Source of the DNA: Enoplolaimus lenunculus
Lineage: Eukaryota > Nematoda > Enoplea > Enoplida > Thoracostomopsidae
Length of the DNA: 64,000 nucleotides
Assembly: GCA_030248215.1 (NCBI GenBank)
Contig: JASANG010000305.1
Coordinates: forward strand, 1-64,000
Reading direction: 5' to 3'
Within the stretch, counting starts at the first letter, position 1. Each line of letters opens with the position of its first letter. Both the position numbers and the translations under genes were made by a program. Below the pieces are notes generated by a model. It was not told where the DNA came from. It worked only from the letters and a program-made list of their open reading frames with translations, and made no database searches. Below are positions 47,777 through 59,125 of this stretch, one piece after another.

Positions 47777-48794
47777 GGATTTTGCTCATTTTAAGTTGTC
47801 ACCCAATTTAGAAATTTTTTCGGTGAATGAACTGTTTAGTTGAGGCGTTACATAATTAATTTACTGACGGTGACTATACAGACAGTATCAATAGTGTGGT
47901 GAAGACTTAAATAATCGGCTATCATTAATCTGGTGCAATTCTTAAACAGGTGGAAAATTTATACCAAAAAACGTGTTGGAGTGAATGAACGGCTAAAAGA
48001 AATAGATACAGGGAGTATTGTATCTTGAGAGATGGTTGTCGTTGAAACATTTGACGGGGAGAGAATAATTAAATCGCGATACCAGTTTTATTCTTCCAGG
48101 AAAACAATGAAACTGGGGAAGAATTCACCTGCGAGACTTGATCAGACAATGTCTTGAACTTTAACAAATGAATAATGAAATAAAAAATTTATTATCAAAA
48201 AGAAATTAGTTTCGCAGTCCTTAAACTCGAGCTTTACAATTTGTTTGATACACATGCGCAAATTTAAATATCACTTCTGACGGAGCCAGCGGGGCGCTTA
48301 TGCCGTGCCTCGTACAACAGGGATCAAAACCAATCCGTTCTGTAAAGGAGTAGTACTAAAATTGCGTTTGGCATCTCGATCGGTTTGTTAGCTTGTATTT
48401 CACTGATAAATATCACCTGAACCCCCGTCCAGTCGAAAAAAATATTTTCGTCATTCGCTATTGATTATTACAAGCGGCAGTAGCGATATATTACGAAGCA
48501 ATTTCTTTTTTTTGTATAAACTTCTTCAAAAAATGTATATACTTATTTTTAAGTATACTTAAAATTTATAGTTTTTTTTACGTTTAATGGACATGATAAC
48601 CAAGGTAATTTTGTGGCGAAAAATATACAAACTTTGCGTTAAAAACGGCCGTAGTGTGTTTTTGTTGCACCATTTTCGGCATAAATTTGGATAACGCACC
48701 AATGCTACTCACATGTCGTTCACACCACACGCTGTCGTCACTGGTTTGAGTTGCAAAGTAAATATTTTCAAAAGTTACTCAGTAAACAGTAAAG

Positions 48795-48935
48795 GTTGCG
48801 CTATACTTTATTGTGCCGGACGACGCTGTGCACCGCCGCACGCCGCTGTTGCTAACAAAAATATATACCCAAAATCTATTTGGTTCTGTGCGGTGTCGTA
48901 CGGAGAGTATAAACGCAACGTTTACTGTCGATCAT
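48795..48935. repeat. GC-rich dispersed repeat, second copy
   Basis: ggttgcgctatactttattg and ccggacgacgctgtgcac match agttgcgctttactttact and the GC-rich part of the repeat at 14880-15065. Confidence 0.5.
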
Positions 48936-49651
48936 AGTTAGCTTCTTAAGCACCAGGTAGATTTATGATTTTGCGTGTGGACGAAAAATCGTTTTGTTGC
49001 ATTGGCGTCATGATTTTAGTTTCTAAACAGGTTGCGAGCTTGAGATGAACAATTAATATTAACGAAACGTTCAAACCAAGGACGGGATTTGAATTTATCT
49101 CTAGCTGTCATTGGTAATCTATGAATTTAACTTTTTAAAACTTCAGCCATCTTTATTTTGCATAATTTACATAATCGTATTTTGAGTTAACGTTTCTAAA
49201 ATTCAAGCCAGCAAACTGCAAATATTGTCCAAAGTTCTCCAAAAATGACATATTTCAACTGGTCCAGATTTAAATCTTCAACCGCGCATTACTGAGTTTG
49301 GTGCTTATAAGCACTTAATAAATCTGCAGATGAGTTTCGCAAAAGCCGAAAAGCAATCAATACTTGAAAAGAGTTGACTAAAACTTAAAAATTTTTTACA
49401 TTTTTCTGCTGCGTAAAACTAGCAATGTAGTTTTTGAAGCAACAATTTTATTGTACAACTTCCTACAGCTGTTTCAAGTGCTGCAAAGCAGTTTGCACAC
49501 TGAGATGTGATGTTTTAGCGTATCCGCTATGTTGTGAGTTGAAAGCAAAAACGGTTCGTGAAAAATTGTTTGTAACGTTTAAGCTGGACAAGGTTCGCAG
49601 TCATGACAAAATATTTCAAGAGCCCGAAAAGTGTAGAAAGAAGGAATCCGG

Positions 49652-49901
49652 GCGATTGGCATAATTTACAAGCGAGGCCAAACCGTTTGATATGAGAGCG
49701 AACATTTTCTAGCGCGATTTGTGTCGCTGGTCCCCAATTAGCTGTGGACCGGACGTTCAGGCTTACATTTTGAATTGGCGATTGGCATAATTTACAAGCG
49801 AGGCCAAAACGTTTGGAATGAGAGCGAACATTTTCTAGCGCGATTTGAGTCGCTAGTCCCCAAATAGCTGTTGACCGGGATGTCACGCTTAAATTTTGAA
49901 T
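49652..49901. repeat. 126-bp tandem duplication
   Basis: Units 49652-49777 and 49778-49901 both start gcgattggcataatttacaa and contain gagagcgaacattttctag. They differ at about a dozen positions. Confidence 0.93.
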
Positions 49902-50074
49902 AAAATTATTTTCTTCAATTTCAACGCATTTTTGCGTCCCAATGCGTAGACATCGTTGTCTTATGACAAAATTTTCAAATTCAAATTTGTGCTTAAACTC
50001 ACTCGGTTTTTGGGCGAGATAGGCTTTTATGCGTGAAAACGAAAAAAATGTAATAAATTAAACACATTGATGGC

Positions 50075-50385
50075 ATCAAGAGTGCCTGATACAAGAGTAT
50101 GCAACTCTTGGAGAGTACCACATGGAGCAAAATGTACTCGGCACGCGTTGCGTTTTCGACCAACCCCCTTAATTAGAGGGGTGCACAACCTGTGCGAACC
50201 ATGACACTGTATGTATCCGGCATCAAAGAGGCTCTGGTTATAGCTAATATTTAGAGGTATTGCATGTGGCAGTGACCCCATCTCTAAGTAAAACGGGGGT
50301 CGGTCAAAAACGCCACGCCCGGTAGTACGTTTTGTACCATGCAGAACTCCAAGGGTTGCATACTCGTGTACCATGCACTGTTGTT
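50075..50385. repeat. Fold-back (long inverted repeat) element
   Basis: Left arm: gagtatgcaactcttggag...gttgcgttttcgaccaaccc. Right arm: gggggtcggtcaaaaacgcc...gggttgcatactcgtgtacc. The arms are inverse complements over about 120 bp with a loop of roughly 100 bp. Same family as 46540-47165. Confidence 0.8.
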
Positions 50386-51877
50386 GTATTATGATTAAAA
50401 AGTTATTGGTTATATGCCCGATGGACACGTTTTTCAAATTGAATTTTGTAACTGTGAATCCTCAAGTCTACCACTCGCAATCGCTTTCCGAATAACATTT
50501 CAGCCCGGACGCAATTATCAACAGTCAAATTCCCATTAATCGTTTAATTAAAACGATGCCTTCTCCAACGCACCACAGCTCAGATGTGCCGCATGTTCTC
50601 GTTTTCATGTTGTTTGCGGGTTCCAAACCGAAAATTTTTGTTTTTCAAAAATTGAATATTTTTGACAATTCAAACGCATTCATTGTGTTAAAAGTTAACT
50701 TGCTCTGGTTTCTGGTTGTCCAAATTCGTTTCATGCCCACAATTTCCGTTGCAGACAGCTGGTGTGGTTTGATGTAAAAGTTTTTACTCATTAAACTCTC
50801 AATAAAAACATTTTTTTGTATTTCAAAAACCACATATTTCACTACTCGGCGGATTGCAAAAACGACAGGGCAATGATGAAAAACATGTTTACTTTAACTG
50901 CGACGTCTTCTGTAGTGAAAAATTTTAAGACAAAAATGCTTTCTCTGTGTAATCCGTTTCGTCTTGGCAACCCCAGTAGTTTATAAGAGACTAATGCAAA
51001 AAAAAGAAGTTTTTAGTTTATATGTTGCATAAAGTGTAAATTTTATACGCATTTTCTTTTTATTATTATTTATTTATTTATATATCTTTTGTTACGGGTT
51101 ATCACTCAAATCAAAATCCGTCTTGTTTCAAAACGGACAGGGGGTGACTTTGAAAATTTTATTTTATTTGGCAAAGTTCATTTGGTGTTTTGCTGATAAT
51201 TTGAAGCGTTAAAATATTGACGATCAAATAGTCGGATGCTGGTCGATAGTATTATAACGGTTAGATTCCTGTAAACAATATTTAGTCTGCACGGGTAGAG
51301 TGAGGTCTGGTGAAATATGTTCTACCCAAGTTCAACTCTGAGCACCATCCACCCCCCGAAAACAAGGCTGATATGGAACACTGTCAGGTAGCCACCACTG
51401 AAGTGTCTACCGTAAATTAATTGGTCAATTTTTGTAGTAAAATTCATAATCATTGCAACTTTTTTTTAAATTCCGGGCTCAAGTAAACAACACACAACCT
51501 GAACGTACGCTACAAGGTAATTCAAAATCCCGCCGTCCGTCTGTTTATGTGTTAAGCCTTTGCTCTTCAGTGTTTGTAGCAATGTCTCGTTTGTCCGTAA
51601 ACAATCAAAATGATATCCATCTGTGGATTTGAGTTTCCGCCGCGTAGCAGGAAAAATAACAAAAATCATGCTTTGACCGGAACCTACATCAAGTCGGAGC
51701 CGGAAGTGTTACGAAATTTTCGACAACGCTTCCGCTAATGAATGGAGTCACAGTTTGATATGAATTGAAAAGACCCGTCTCGCGAATTTATGTTGTCATT
51801 AAATAAAAATTGACAAAACTATTCATGCCTCATTCCAAACACTCCAGGAAACGCCAAATAAAACTAATTTTTTACAG

Positions 51878-51964
51878 AAAAAAGATGCTAAAAGCGCACC
51901 AATCCAAAAGATCGCATTCCTGTTTGCAAACACGAATCCGCATCAAAAACCGCCGGAATCGTAA
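51878..51964 (+). CDS. Candidate terminal exon of gene D
   Basis: Follows a strong acceptor (ctaattttttacag) with a branch-like aaactaat. Read in phase 0, which is the exit phase of exon 43311-43520, it encodes 28 residues including KKDAKSAPIQKIAFLFANTN and ends TAA. The implied intron would be 8.4 kb, far longer than others in gene D, so an intermediate exon or a different gene end is equally possible. The two other frames across this stretch are also open. Confidence 0.3.
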   Translation, partial: KKDAKSAPIQKIAFLFANTNPHQKPPES

Positions 51965-52766
51965 CTTTTGGTCGAACCCGGGAAAAAATGCATCAAATTT
52001 CAAATCTCACCTTTCGGTGCGGGCTGACATTATACAAGACCGAACACCAACTGGTGATCCGCGCTCCGCATGCTTGAAAATGCAAACCGTGCACAAAAAA
52101 GTTATGTAGTAAAAGTTTTAGAATTTATTTAAATTTTATAAAAAATATCATCATCCTGTGTTTTTAGTTATGTGTTTTTTAATATTAAAAATGTTTTGAA
52201 GTTAAAAATTGTATTTTGAGAAAGCGTTTGATAAGAATACAGCGAACTTCCAAGTAGTGACCTCTTTATATGATCCGTGACAGAGGTAGAAATCGTGGCA
52301 TACGCAATGTTTTAACAAAACAAATAATTGTTATGAAAACATTTTTTATTTTTTAAATTTAATATTTGATATCAGTCCACAAGTGGTCTGGTACACTTCT
52401 CCGACAGTGTATAGTAAATTTTCAAATTTTAGCAAAACTTAAATTAAGATTGCGGCAAACCTAATAATATCGCACAAAGTTAGGTTTTAAGTTTAGCTGG
52501 CCGAGGAACTCTAAAAGTGTTTCCATACGTTGTTATTGTGGTTTATGAGAGGAAATGTACCTGAATCGCGACCTAAACGCTTGTTTTCCTGAGTTACTGA
52601 CTCTTAGCACGGTAACCGTCCTCACAAATGGTTTTAGCATTTATCACCAGTAAGCGATTGAATTGCTTTCCAGCTTCACGTATTTATTTATTTTTCATTA
52701 TTTAACATTCATATTTAAATTATGTTTAGATTTTAGGAAAATTTTAAGTCGCACCCGGCGTCAGAT

Positions 52767-52768
52767 AG
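52767..52768 (+). promoter_or_regulatory. Candidate trans-splice acceptor of gene E
   Basis: AG in ggcgtcagatag|ttaag, 15 bases before the ATG. The polypyrimidine tract is poor, so this is the weakest of the four candidates. Confidence 0.25.
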
Positions 52769-52783
52769 TTAAGTTTTATAATT

Positions 52784-55700
52784 ATGGACGAAGCACTAGG
52801 TAATGTCGTTATAATTGGATATCTTTTACCGTGTATGTTGTACTGTTAATTTATTCTATAATAATCTTATCAGTGTAGGTCTTAAATTTGCTAAATAGTT
52901 CACAAAATATATTTGGTCGCAGTCAAGGGAATGTTAACTAATGCTGAAGCTGCTGATGTAAGTTTGGTTCCTAATTTTACGTTAATCGTTATCTTCTCAG
53001 TCTGTTCCTGTTCTGGAATTCGTTCAATGGGTATTTCAGCAGAAATCTAACTTGATACAATTGCTTGTTTATTTTCTTTAATATTTGCTTTGTGACAGCT
53101 GGTATACCCTCACACGTACTTGTGTATCCATCGTTTGAAAGCAGAAACTACGTGTGAAGATGCATATATATCGCAGCCCAAGTTGTAATTCAGCCCACTT
53201 CTGAAATGGGCTAGTGCAGAGCGGAATTACGACTAGGGATAGTCCAAGGCGGAATTGTGCCTGACAAAGCTGTGCGTTTTCTGAATGGTTACTTGGTAAT
53301 GGTAACTCAGCATTATTCCACTTTAGCTTAGTAACATAAACTGGTTGCCAACAAGTAGCGATTACTTAGCTAAACAGAAAAGAGTATATCGTATCAGCTA
53401 ATCGTGTTTGAGTATGGCATTAATGTAGTAACCAATCACAAGGCCTGCACTTGTAGCAGAGAAATAATTACGCCGTGTGCTAGCCCAAGTCGTAATTCCG
53501 CCATGGACTAGCCCAATTCGGAATTGGGCTGAATAACGGCTTGGACTATACGACATCATATACACATTTCATACATTGTTAATGTTAGCTATATTGATTA
53601 TTTTTGAGATATTGGAGCAGCAAATCTTGGAACTACTTTATATGTATCTTTTGTTTCAGTTGTACGGCGTCACTGAAGACGAAGTTCAAAGTAAGTCTGT
53701 GCTTTTATGAAACTTTAATTTGCAATGTGATTCGTGCCTGTTAACGGATCTTAGCTGTTTTATTTCAAAGGTAGTTTTGAACACAACCACTGCAATGTTG
53801 GCATATACCATGTCTATTAGGTTTCTGGTTTGGTGATGAGGAAGGTCAAAGTCACGCGTTTCATTTCACCAGCAACAGAACTGTGTGAATGTCTTTGGAT
53901 GAAACGATAAGCCCCTTACTACACCACCTATTCTGATACACTTTTTAGTTATAGAACGGCGTGTGGATGAAACCATAAGCCCCTTATCACCCCGCCTTCG
54001 CTGGTACATATCGCTAGTAACAGAATTATGGGAATGTCTTCAAATAAAGCCATGCCCCGCCTCCCTCTCTCGCAGGTAGCGAGCCGGCATAGAATCTCAT
54101 GCACAATCGAACCCAATTTGCTTCGCCCTCATTTTGTTGTAGGTCTTTTGTTATTTAAGCATGGCGTGATGCATTCAATCTGTTTGACAAAGATGGCGAC
54201 GGCCGGATTTCCGCTGATGAGCTGACTCGAGCAATTAAACGTGTTGGTATGCAGCCTACTGCGCATTGGGTTCGCCACCTCATAACTGACGCAGATAAAG
54301 ACGGTATTACGTTTCATATATTCGATTAATGATATGGTTTATGTGGACCAGTTTTATTTCAGTCAAATTTTCTAAAAACTAAAATCACTAATTTTCCAGT
54401 TGAGTATTTTAAAAATACGTAACAGTAAAGATTTTAAATAATGAAAACTGCTTCATTGGAGCAAATGGTAAACAAACTGCAAAAATTGGCTCAGTCATAA
54501 GTTAACTAAGGCGCCGAATTAAATTTGTTGAGGTAAATTTTTAACTCAGTAAGTTGAGCAGATAATTCTAACTCTTTTTTGAGGTAAACCAGTTGAGTTT
54601 TAATTTCAACTCAGGTTTGAGTTGAAATTTAAGCCACATCTGATTTGAATACAGTAACTGCTAAAACATTGGTTCTTACAATAGAATGATTAACACACGG
54701 CGATAGCTCAGTTGAACAGGTCATTTTCCTCACCTGACGCTGACTTTTCCTTAGTGAATGCAAATTGAGAAAAGGGCTGTACCGTAACCCCAGTGACTCA
54801 GTATGCATGCCAATTGAAAAAGTTGCTGAAACACCTGCACAAAAAGCGTAAAAGGTAGTTTGACCTCAATACCACCCCCCCTATGTCCTACGTGTGTATC
54901 ATAGATGTCTCGTCTCTGAAAATTATCGAGTTAAAATGCTTACATAATTTTAAAATTGTAAACTTACAAAATTTTTAACTCAGAGTATTCAGTATTTTTA
55001 ACTCAGGTTGAGTTGGTTTGTTTTTAGCACAACATTATGAGTGAAATTAACTCAAACTGAGTTTATCTTAATTCAACCGAATTTGCCGTGCAGAAATCAA
55101 ACTTTTGGCTTTAAATTCCTCAGGTTTGAAATCGAAAATAGGTTGAAGTTTAAAATTGAAACATTTCTTAAAATGAGTTTTCATTTTAATATTCAACTGC
55201 TTGTGAATTTTCTACGATAGTTTCAGCGTGTACATACGAAAAGCTTGGACTTAAAACCCGTGTCTATGGAACCCAGTGTCTTCTCCTGGTGGGTACATAT
55301 TTCTTGCCAAATGATGTTATGGCAAAATTTCAGGTTCAAATTCAATAGAATTTCCGGAATTTTTAAAAGCCATGGGACTCCAACAGCGACAACAAACCAA
55401 ACATTACACAACAACGACAAGAACGAGAGTAAGTGTAATAGTGTATGATCACATTAAAGGAGTGCATTTGCACTCTTGTAAGCTGCGAGAGTGTTCATCA
55501 TACACAAGTAGTTCGCAATCAGTAAAACATAATAACGATATCATCAGTTGGATTCTTGCAAAGCTAAAGTGTATGAATTATGTTATCCATATCTAAAATC
55601 TACTTTATAAACATTGGTTGAGTTTCAAAATCTTACTAAAATCGTGCTTGCAAACCGACTTGCACAGATTAGCTGGTTAAGTTCGACAACAGTCTATTAA

Positions 55701-58463
55701 TGCAGAGATCAAAGTTGCCGTTTGAACGTAGACTGTTTTCTCCAATCGAGGGACTTATTAAACTAACAATTCAAGCATAACTCAGACAAATCGTCATCTA
55801 AAAAATGTTCATAAATCAAGTGAATATTTTGTAAAATTTTAGACAATCCACCGTGTGAGTCAATCTTCATCGTCCATTGCACGATCGCTGGCTCGATCCG
55901 AGGTTAGCGAAATGAGTTGAGTAGACTTGAGCCTTGTGTCCCGATATCATCAAATGGCTCTCAAAACATTCGCGGTAGGTCCGGATTGCAACCTTTGTGT
56001 AATGCAGATTAATCACAATTTTTTGAATGTTGGAGGCGTGAATGTATATATGTGAGTTCAGTATATGACGTATTGTCAACAGGTGATTGGTGCTGCGCGT
56101 ATTTGAAATTTTACAAACATTAAATGCTGCCTGTTTATTAAGCCTAGTGAAGCTGAACTGAATGGTAAAAGAAAGGTTCTGTTCTGTCAATTCGTAACAC
56201 CAAGAGCCTCAGTCAATGATGACTGTTTGGACAATAGCGTGAATCGTACACCCTGCAAGGAACCTCGCCCCATTCATAGGAATACGACATCTCGCTGGAG
56301 CTATAAGATATCTACGCGTTTTAGCAACACAGCACTGGAGATATGTTAAATAACTTTACTGTTCTTATACTAAGATATTTTTAATTTCAGAAACATGGAT
56401 TTAGCGATGCCGACGTGGAAAGTAATGTTTTCAGAAATTTATTGGCTCATGTTTCTTTAAGGGGCGTCCAGCTTTCTGGTGGGTGTATAAAAGAGTAGGT
56501 TTAGAGTCTAGATTACATTTTTTCGCTTAGATTTAGGCTAAGGCTTAGGAATACGCCTAATCTGCTGTTATGCCCCTTAAAGTAACATTGGCCAATTTAT
56601 TAATGTTGAAATTGGGCAAAAATTGTGGTCGAAGGACATTGATGCGTTTATCAACTACCAGATTTGTGCATTAAAGTTAAAAACTTTGACAATAAAGTCC
56701 GACAAAGTGCTACATAGTTAAATACTACACAGTATTAGCTATCTTATTATGAGAATTAGCCGAATTCACAGCTATGTGTAGCACCTATGACCAGTTTACA
56801 AATAACTGGTATTCAATCAAGCAAGATTTCGCGTCGTCAGATCTGAACATCTGAATAGAAAAATAGAATAATTTTGTGTGTGACAGATGTGTGAAAATTT
56901 AAGCCTCATTATTCGTTGATTCCTAAATTACAAGACCTACTGCCAACTGTTCTTAGATGCTACGTATCGGCAATTTACGCTATAGCTATGTTATTGTGAG
57001 TTTTTTTTATTTCAAATTATTTTTTACACAAATTATAAAAGTAACTTAGCTAAAATTAATAGCTGTGTGTATTTATTCAGGATATTACGATGCGTTCATT
57101 CGGGCCGATTACGACCGCGACGGCCGGATCAACAAAGACCAAATGCGACAAGCATTAAAAACGGCTGGATTCAAACCGACGGACGAATGGGCCGATGATG
57201 TATTCTGGGAAGCAGATCATCAGAGTAAGCTTGAAGGCCTTTTCGTAGTCGTTAAGATAATGGTAAGAGAGGTTATTATGCAGGCAAACTTTGTTGCGGT
57301 TTACAAATGATTAAAAGACGACAAAATCAGCTTTATCAATTTTAGCACAAACGCCGTTAGCATTAAATAAAAGTTCGGCTCCTTGTAGAGTACAACCACT
57401 AAAACTGCTAATTATGATGTGCGTGAGTCCAATGGCGGATCCATGGGGGAGGCTACCCCGGCCGTGGCCCCCCCCAACAGCATCTCGACAAAAATTATAT
57501 AGCAATTATGTGACAATAGTTCGTGGTTTGTGTGTGGGTCAAAAGTAAGTTTATTTCCTGTGAAATTCCCCCCTCCCAATTTTGAGATCCTGGATCCGCC
57601 ACTGCGTAAGTCATGGATAAGGAAACGTAGTCAATGAGTAACCCTGGGGAATAATGACCCCAAGTTGGAACCCCTTGGCACAGTTCAGCAAATGGTTTGG
57701 TCTCGAATTTAAAGTGAAATGCTCGAATGGTCTCTCGTGAAATTCTTGTGACCCCCATCCGACATGTTGAGCTTGCTGTGAACCGAAATGCTCCTTCGAA
57801 GCTAAAACACTTGATTGCTCAGTAACAAAACTATGACATTTTCTTCAGTGTCCGGTTCAGTAACATTCAACGATTTTCTGCGTGCGCTTGCAATACGACT
57901 TGCTGAATATAAACCTCTACAACCCGCTCAGGTAACGGTTGTGGTTTTAGTGCCGTATTCTCAAATGTGTATAGCACCTATTGCCAGTTAGTGATATTTC
58001 ACAATGACTACGGTGTCAAAACTGACACGTTTGTAATTGTGGAAACATAATAAATGCTGAAGAATTGCAATCTAAACTGGCGGAGGTGACTATAGATCTT
58101 CGATATAAAATAACTTTATTAAGAAACAACATTTTGAGTATTGAACGCTTTAAGTCAACTAAAATGCGCTATTTTGCATTAAAAACGTCATTAGCAACCA
58201 GAGTATCTGCTCGCTCAAAATGGGTTTTAATATACTTGCAGAATGTATTTGACGAAAGAATCGCGTCTGCAATTATAATTCTATTTCAATAATGTGTTTG
58301 GTTAATTTAGAATTGTAACTATTTTTAGGCAATCCCTTCAGAACCGTCATCGCTGGCAACATTCGACGCATTTCGACGCCGTTTTGATGCTAGTTTTGCA
58401 GCTGCGTGCAGTTTGAAAGGAACCAGAATGGAAGAAATACCAGAAAAGTTTGCAACAATTCAG
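52784..58463 (+). CDS. Gene E: calmodulin-like protein with two EF-hand pairs
   Basis: Ten phase-consistent exons: 52784-52799, 52923-52957, 53660-53690, 54160-54303, 55334-55428, 55843-55902, 56391-56478, 57081-57224, 57849-57931 and 58329-58463, giving 277 residues so far. EF1 is canonical (DKDGDGRISADE, 37-48). EF2 (DADKDGSNSIEFPE, 71-84) is two residues longer than the usual 12. EF3 (DYDRDGRINKDQ, 166-177) has Gln at position 12 instead of Glu. EF4 (DHQMSGSVTFND, 202-213) has Asp at 12 and Gln at 3. EF1 is therefore the only site with full consensus. A Thr/Ser/Arg-rich linker (TTTTRTRTIHRVSQSSSS) separates the pairs and is a likely phosphorylated or flexible region. Exons 4 and 8 are both 144 bp with phase 1-1 and hold EF1 and EF3, pointing to internal duplication. 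Likely a cytosolic calcium sensor; the partner is unknown. The last donor is open, so the 3' end is unresolved. Confidence 0.88.
54510..55092. mobile_element. Composite MITE with gagtt/aactc interior
   Basis: Outer ends ggcgccgaattaaatttg and caaccgaatttgccgtgc are roughly inverse. Inside each end are aactcag/gagttga blocks like those of 6779-6983, and between them is unrelated sequence with a tRNA-like start (ggcgatagctcagttgaac at 54700), possibly a nested insertion. Intron 4 of gene E. Confidence 0.5.
56478..56593 (-). mobile_element. GCCTAA-array element, type B, inverted
   Basis: gtaggtttagagtctagatt and acattttttcgcttagattt match the inverted copy at 20556-20719; the right end is aaagtaacattGGCC. 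The left end (ggtgggtgtataaaag) is diverged and coincides with the donor of gene E exon 7. No target duplication is visible. Confidence 0.65.
57430..57606. mobile_element. GGCGGATCC-ended element
   Basis: Left end tggcggatccatggggg and right end gatcctggatccgccactg are inverse. The interior is C-rich near the left and AT-rich in the middle. Intron 8 of gene E. Confidence 0.7.
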
Positions 58464-58799
58464 GTTGGTTTTATTTGAATCGGTCGATTGAAAGTTGACT
58501 TCTGGCAGTCGTAGTTAAACGTTTCACTTCGCTTGGCTTAGGTCTGTGAATGGCTAACGATTTCTGCTCGAAACTCGACCAGTTTTGGTTGAATTTGAAG
58601 TCTGGTTCAGTGATTTCACAATTAAATTCAAGTTTCTTATTTTCTAATCCCAGTTCTGTTACCTGTCCAATGACGCTAATTAGCATTGGTTCCGTTGTAC
58701 GAAAGCCTGTATGTATTTACCACAGCATAGGTATATGTATATATTAATATATTATATAATATATAAATACCAATCTAAACAGGCTGTTCATTTTACCAG

Positions 58800-58952
58800 T
58801 TGCTATGGTCGTTTTTTGCTAACTACCTTACCCTCGACTTTATGGTGGTTTATATAACTTTTGCCGTAAAATTAGCGGCTATGCTTTTAACGATGGTTTT
58901 CTTTTCGCTCAAGTTCAAACGAATATTGGCAAAATTATTTGGCGGCATGTAA
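58800..58952 (+). CDS. Candidate last exon of gene E, hydrophobic
   Basis: Strong acceptor (ttcattttaccag) followed by 50 codons in phase 0, the exit phase of exon 10, ending TAA. The peptide has a long hydrophobic run (FMVVYITFAVKLAAMLL) followed by basic residues (FKRILAK), as in a tail anchor. An alternative short terminal exon starts after the AG at 59429-59430 and adds only seven residues. Composition alone cannot decide, and the sequence could be part of an unrelated repeat. Confidence 0.3.
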   Translation: MLWSFFANYLTLDFMVVYITFAVKLAAMLLTMVFFSLKFKRILAKLFGGM

Positions 58953-58959
58953 AATGACG

Positions 58960-59125
58960 TCCACATGACGATAGGCATTGGGGGGTCGTACCCACCAAAT
59001 GCTGCTGGTGCCCAATCAAATAAGCTCAGTTTAAAAGTAAACAATCTTGAATTGCAGTTGTAGGAATCTCCCGAAATTATTCGGTGCTTCCAACAAATAT
59101 TTTTTTCTGCGAACACCCCCTGCAT
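58960..59125. repeat. Dispersed repeat (gtaaacaatcttgaattgca type)
   Basis: aaaagtaaacaatcttgaat, aaattattcggtgcttcc and ttttttctgcgaacacccc align in order with 37260-37445. Confidence 0.65.

Larger units (their letters stand above)
43521..52783. other. Gene-poor interval with hairpins and orphan frames
   Basis: No exon chain with matching phases was found on either strand over 9 kb. The interval holds a SINE copy, three fold-back hairpins, two tandem duplications, microsatellites and several open frames of 60-163 codons without recognisable motifs. It may be an intron of gene D if the candidate exon at 51878-51964 is real. Confidence 0.5.

Noticed and set aside
49527-49886. 119-codon minus-strand frame
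   Set aside because: It is open because it runs through the two 126-bp tandem units; the repeated peptide mirrors the DNA duplication.
50027-50437. 136-codon minus-strand frame
   Set aside because: It spans both arms of a fold-back element and has no motif or splice support.
51826-52109. Basic open frame of about 95 codons starting MPHSKHSRKRQIK
   Set aside because: It runs across the strong acceptor at 51877, and the three frames here are all open in part. A terminal exon in another frame is the simpler reading.
43521-52783. Remains of a large virus-like or Polinton-type element
   Set aside because: Looked for because of clustered open frames and hairpins, but no recognisable polymerase, integrase, packaging ATPase or protease motif was seen, and no long terminal repeats bound the region.
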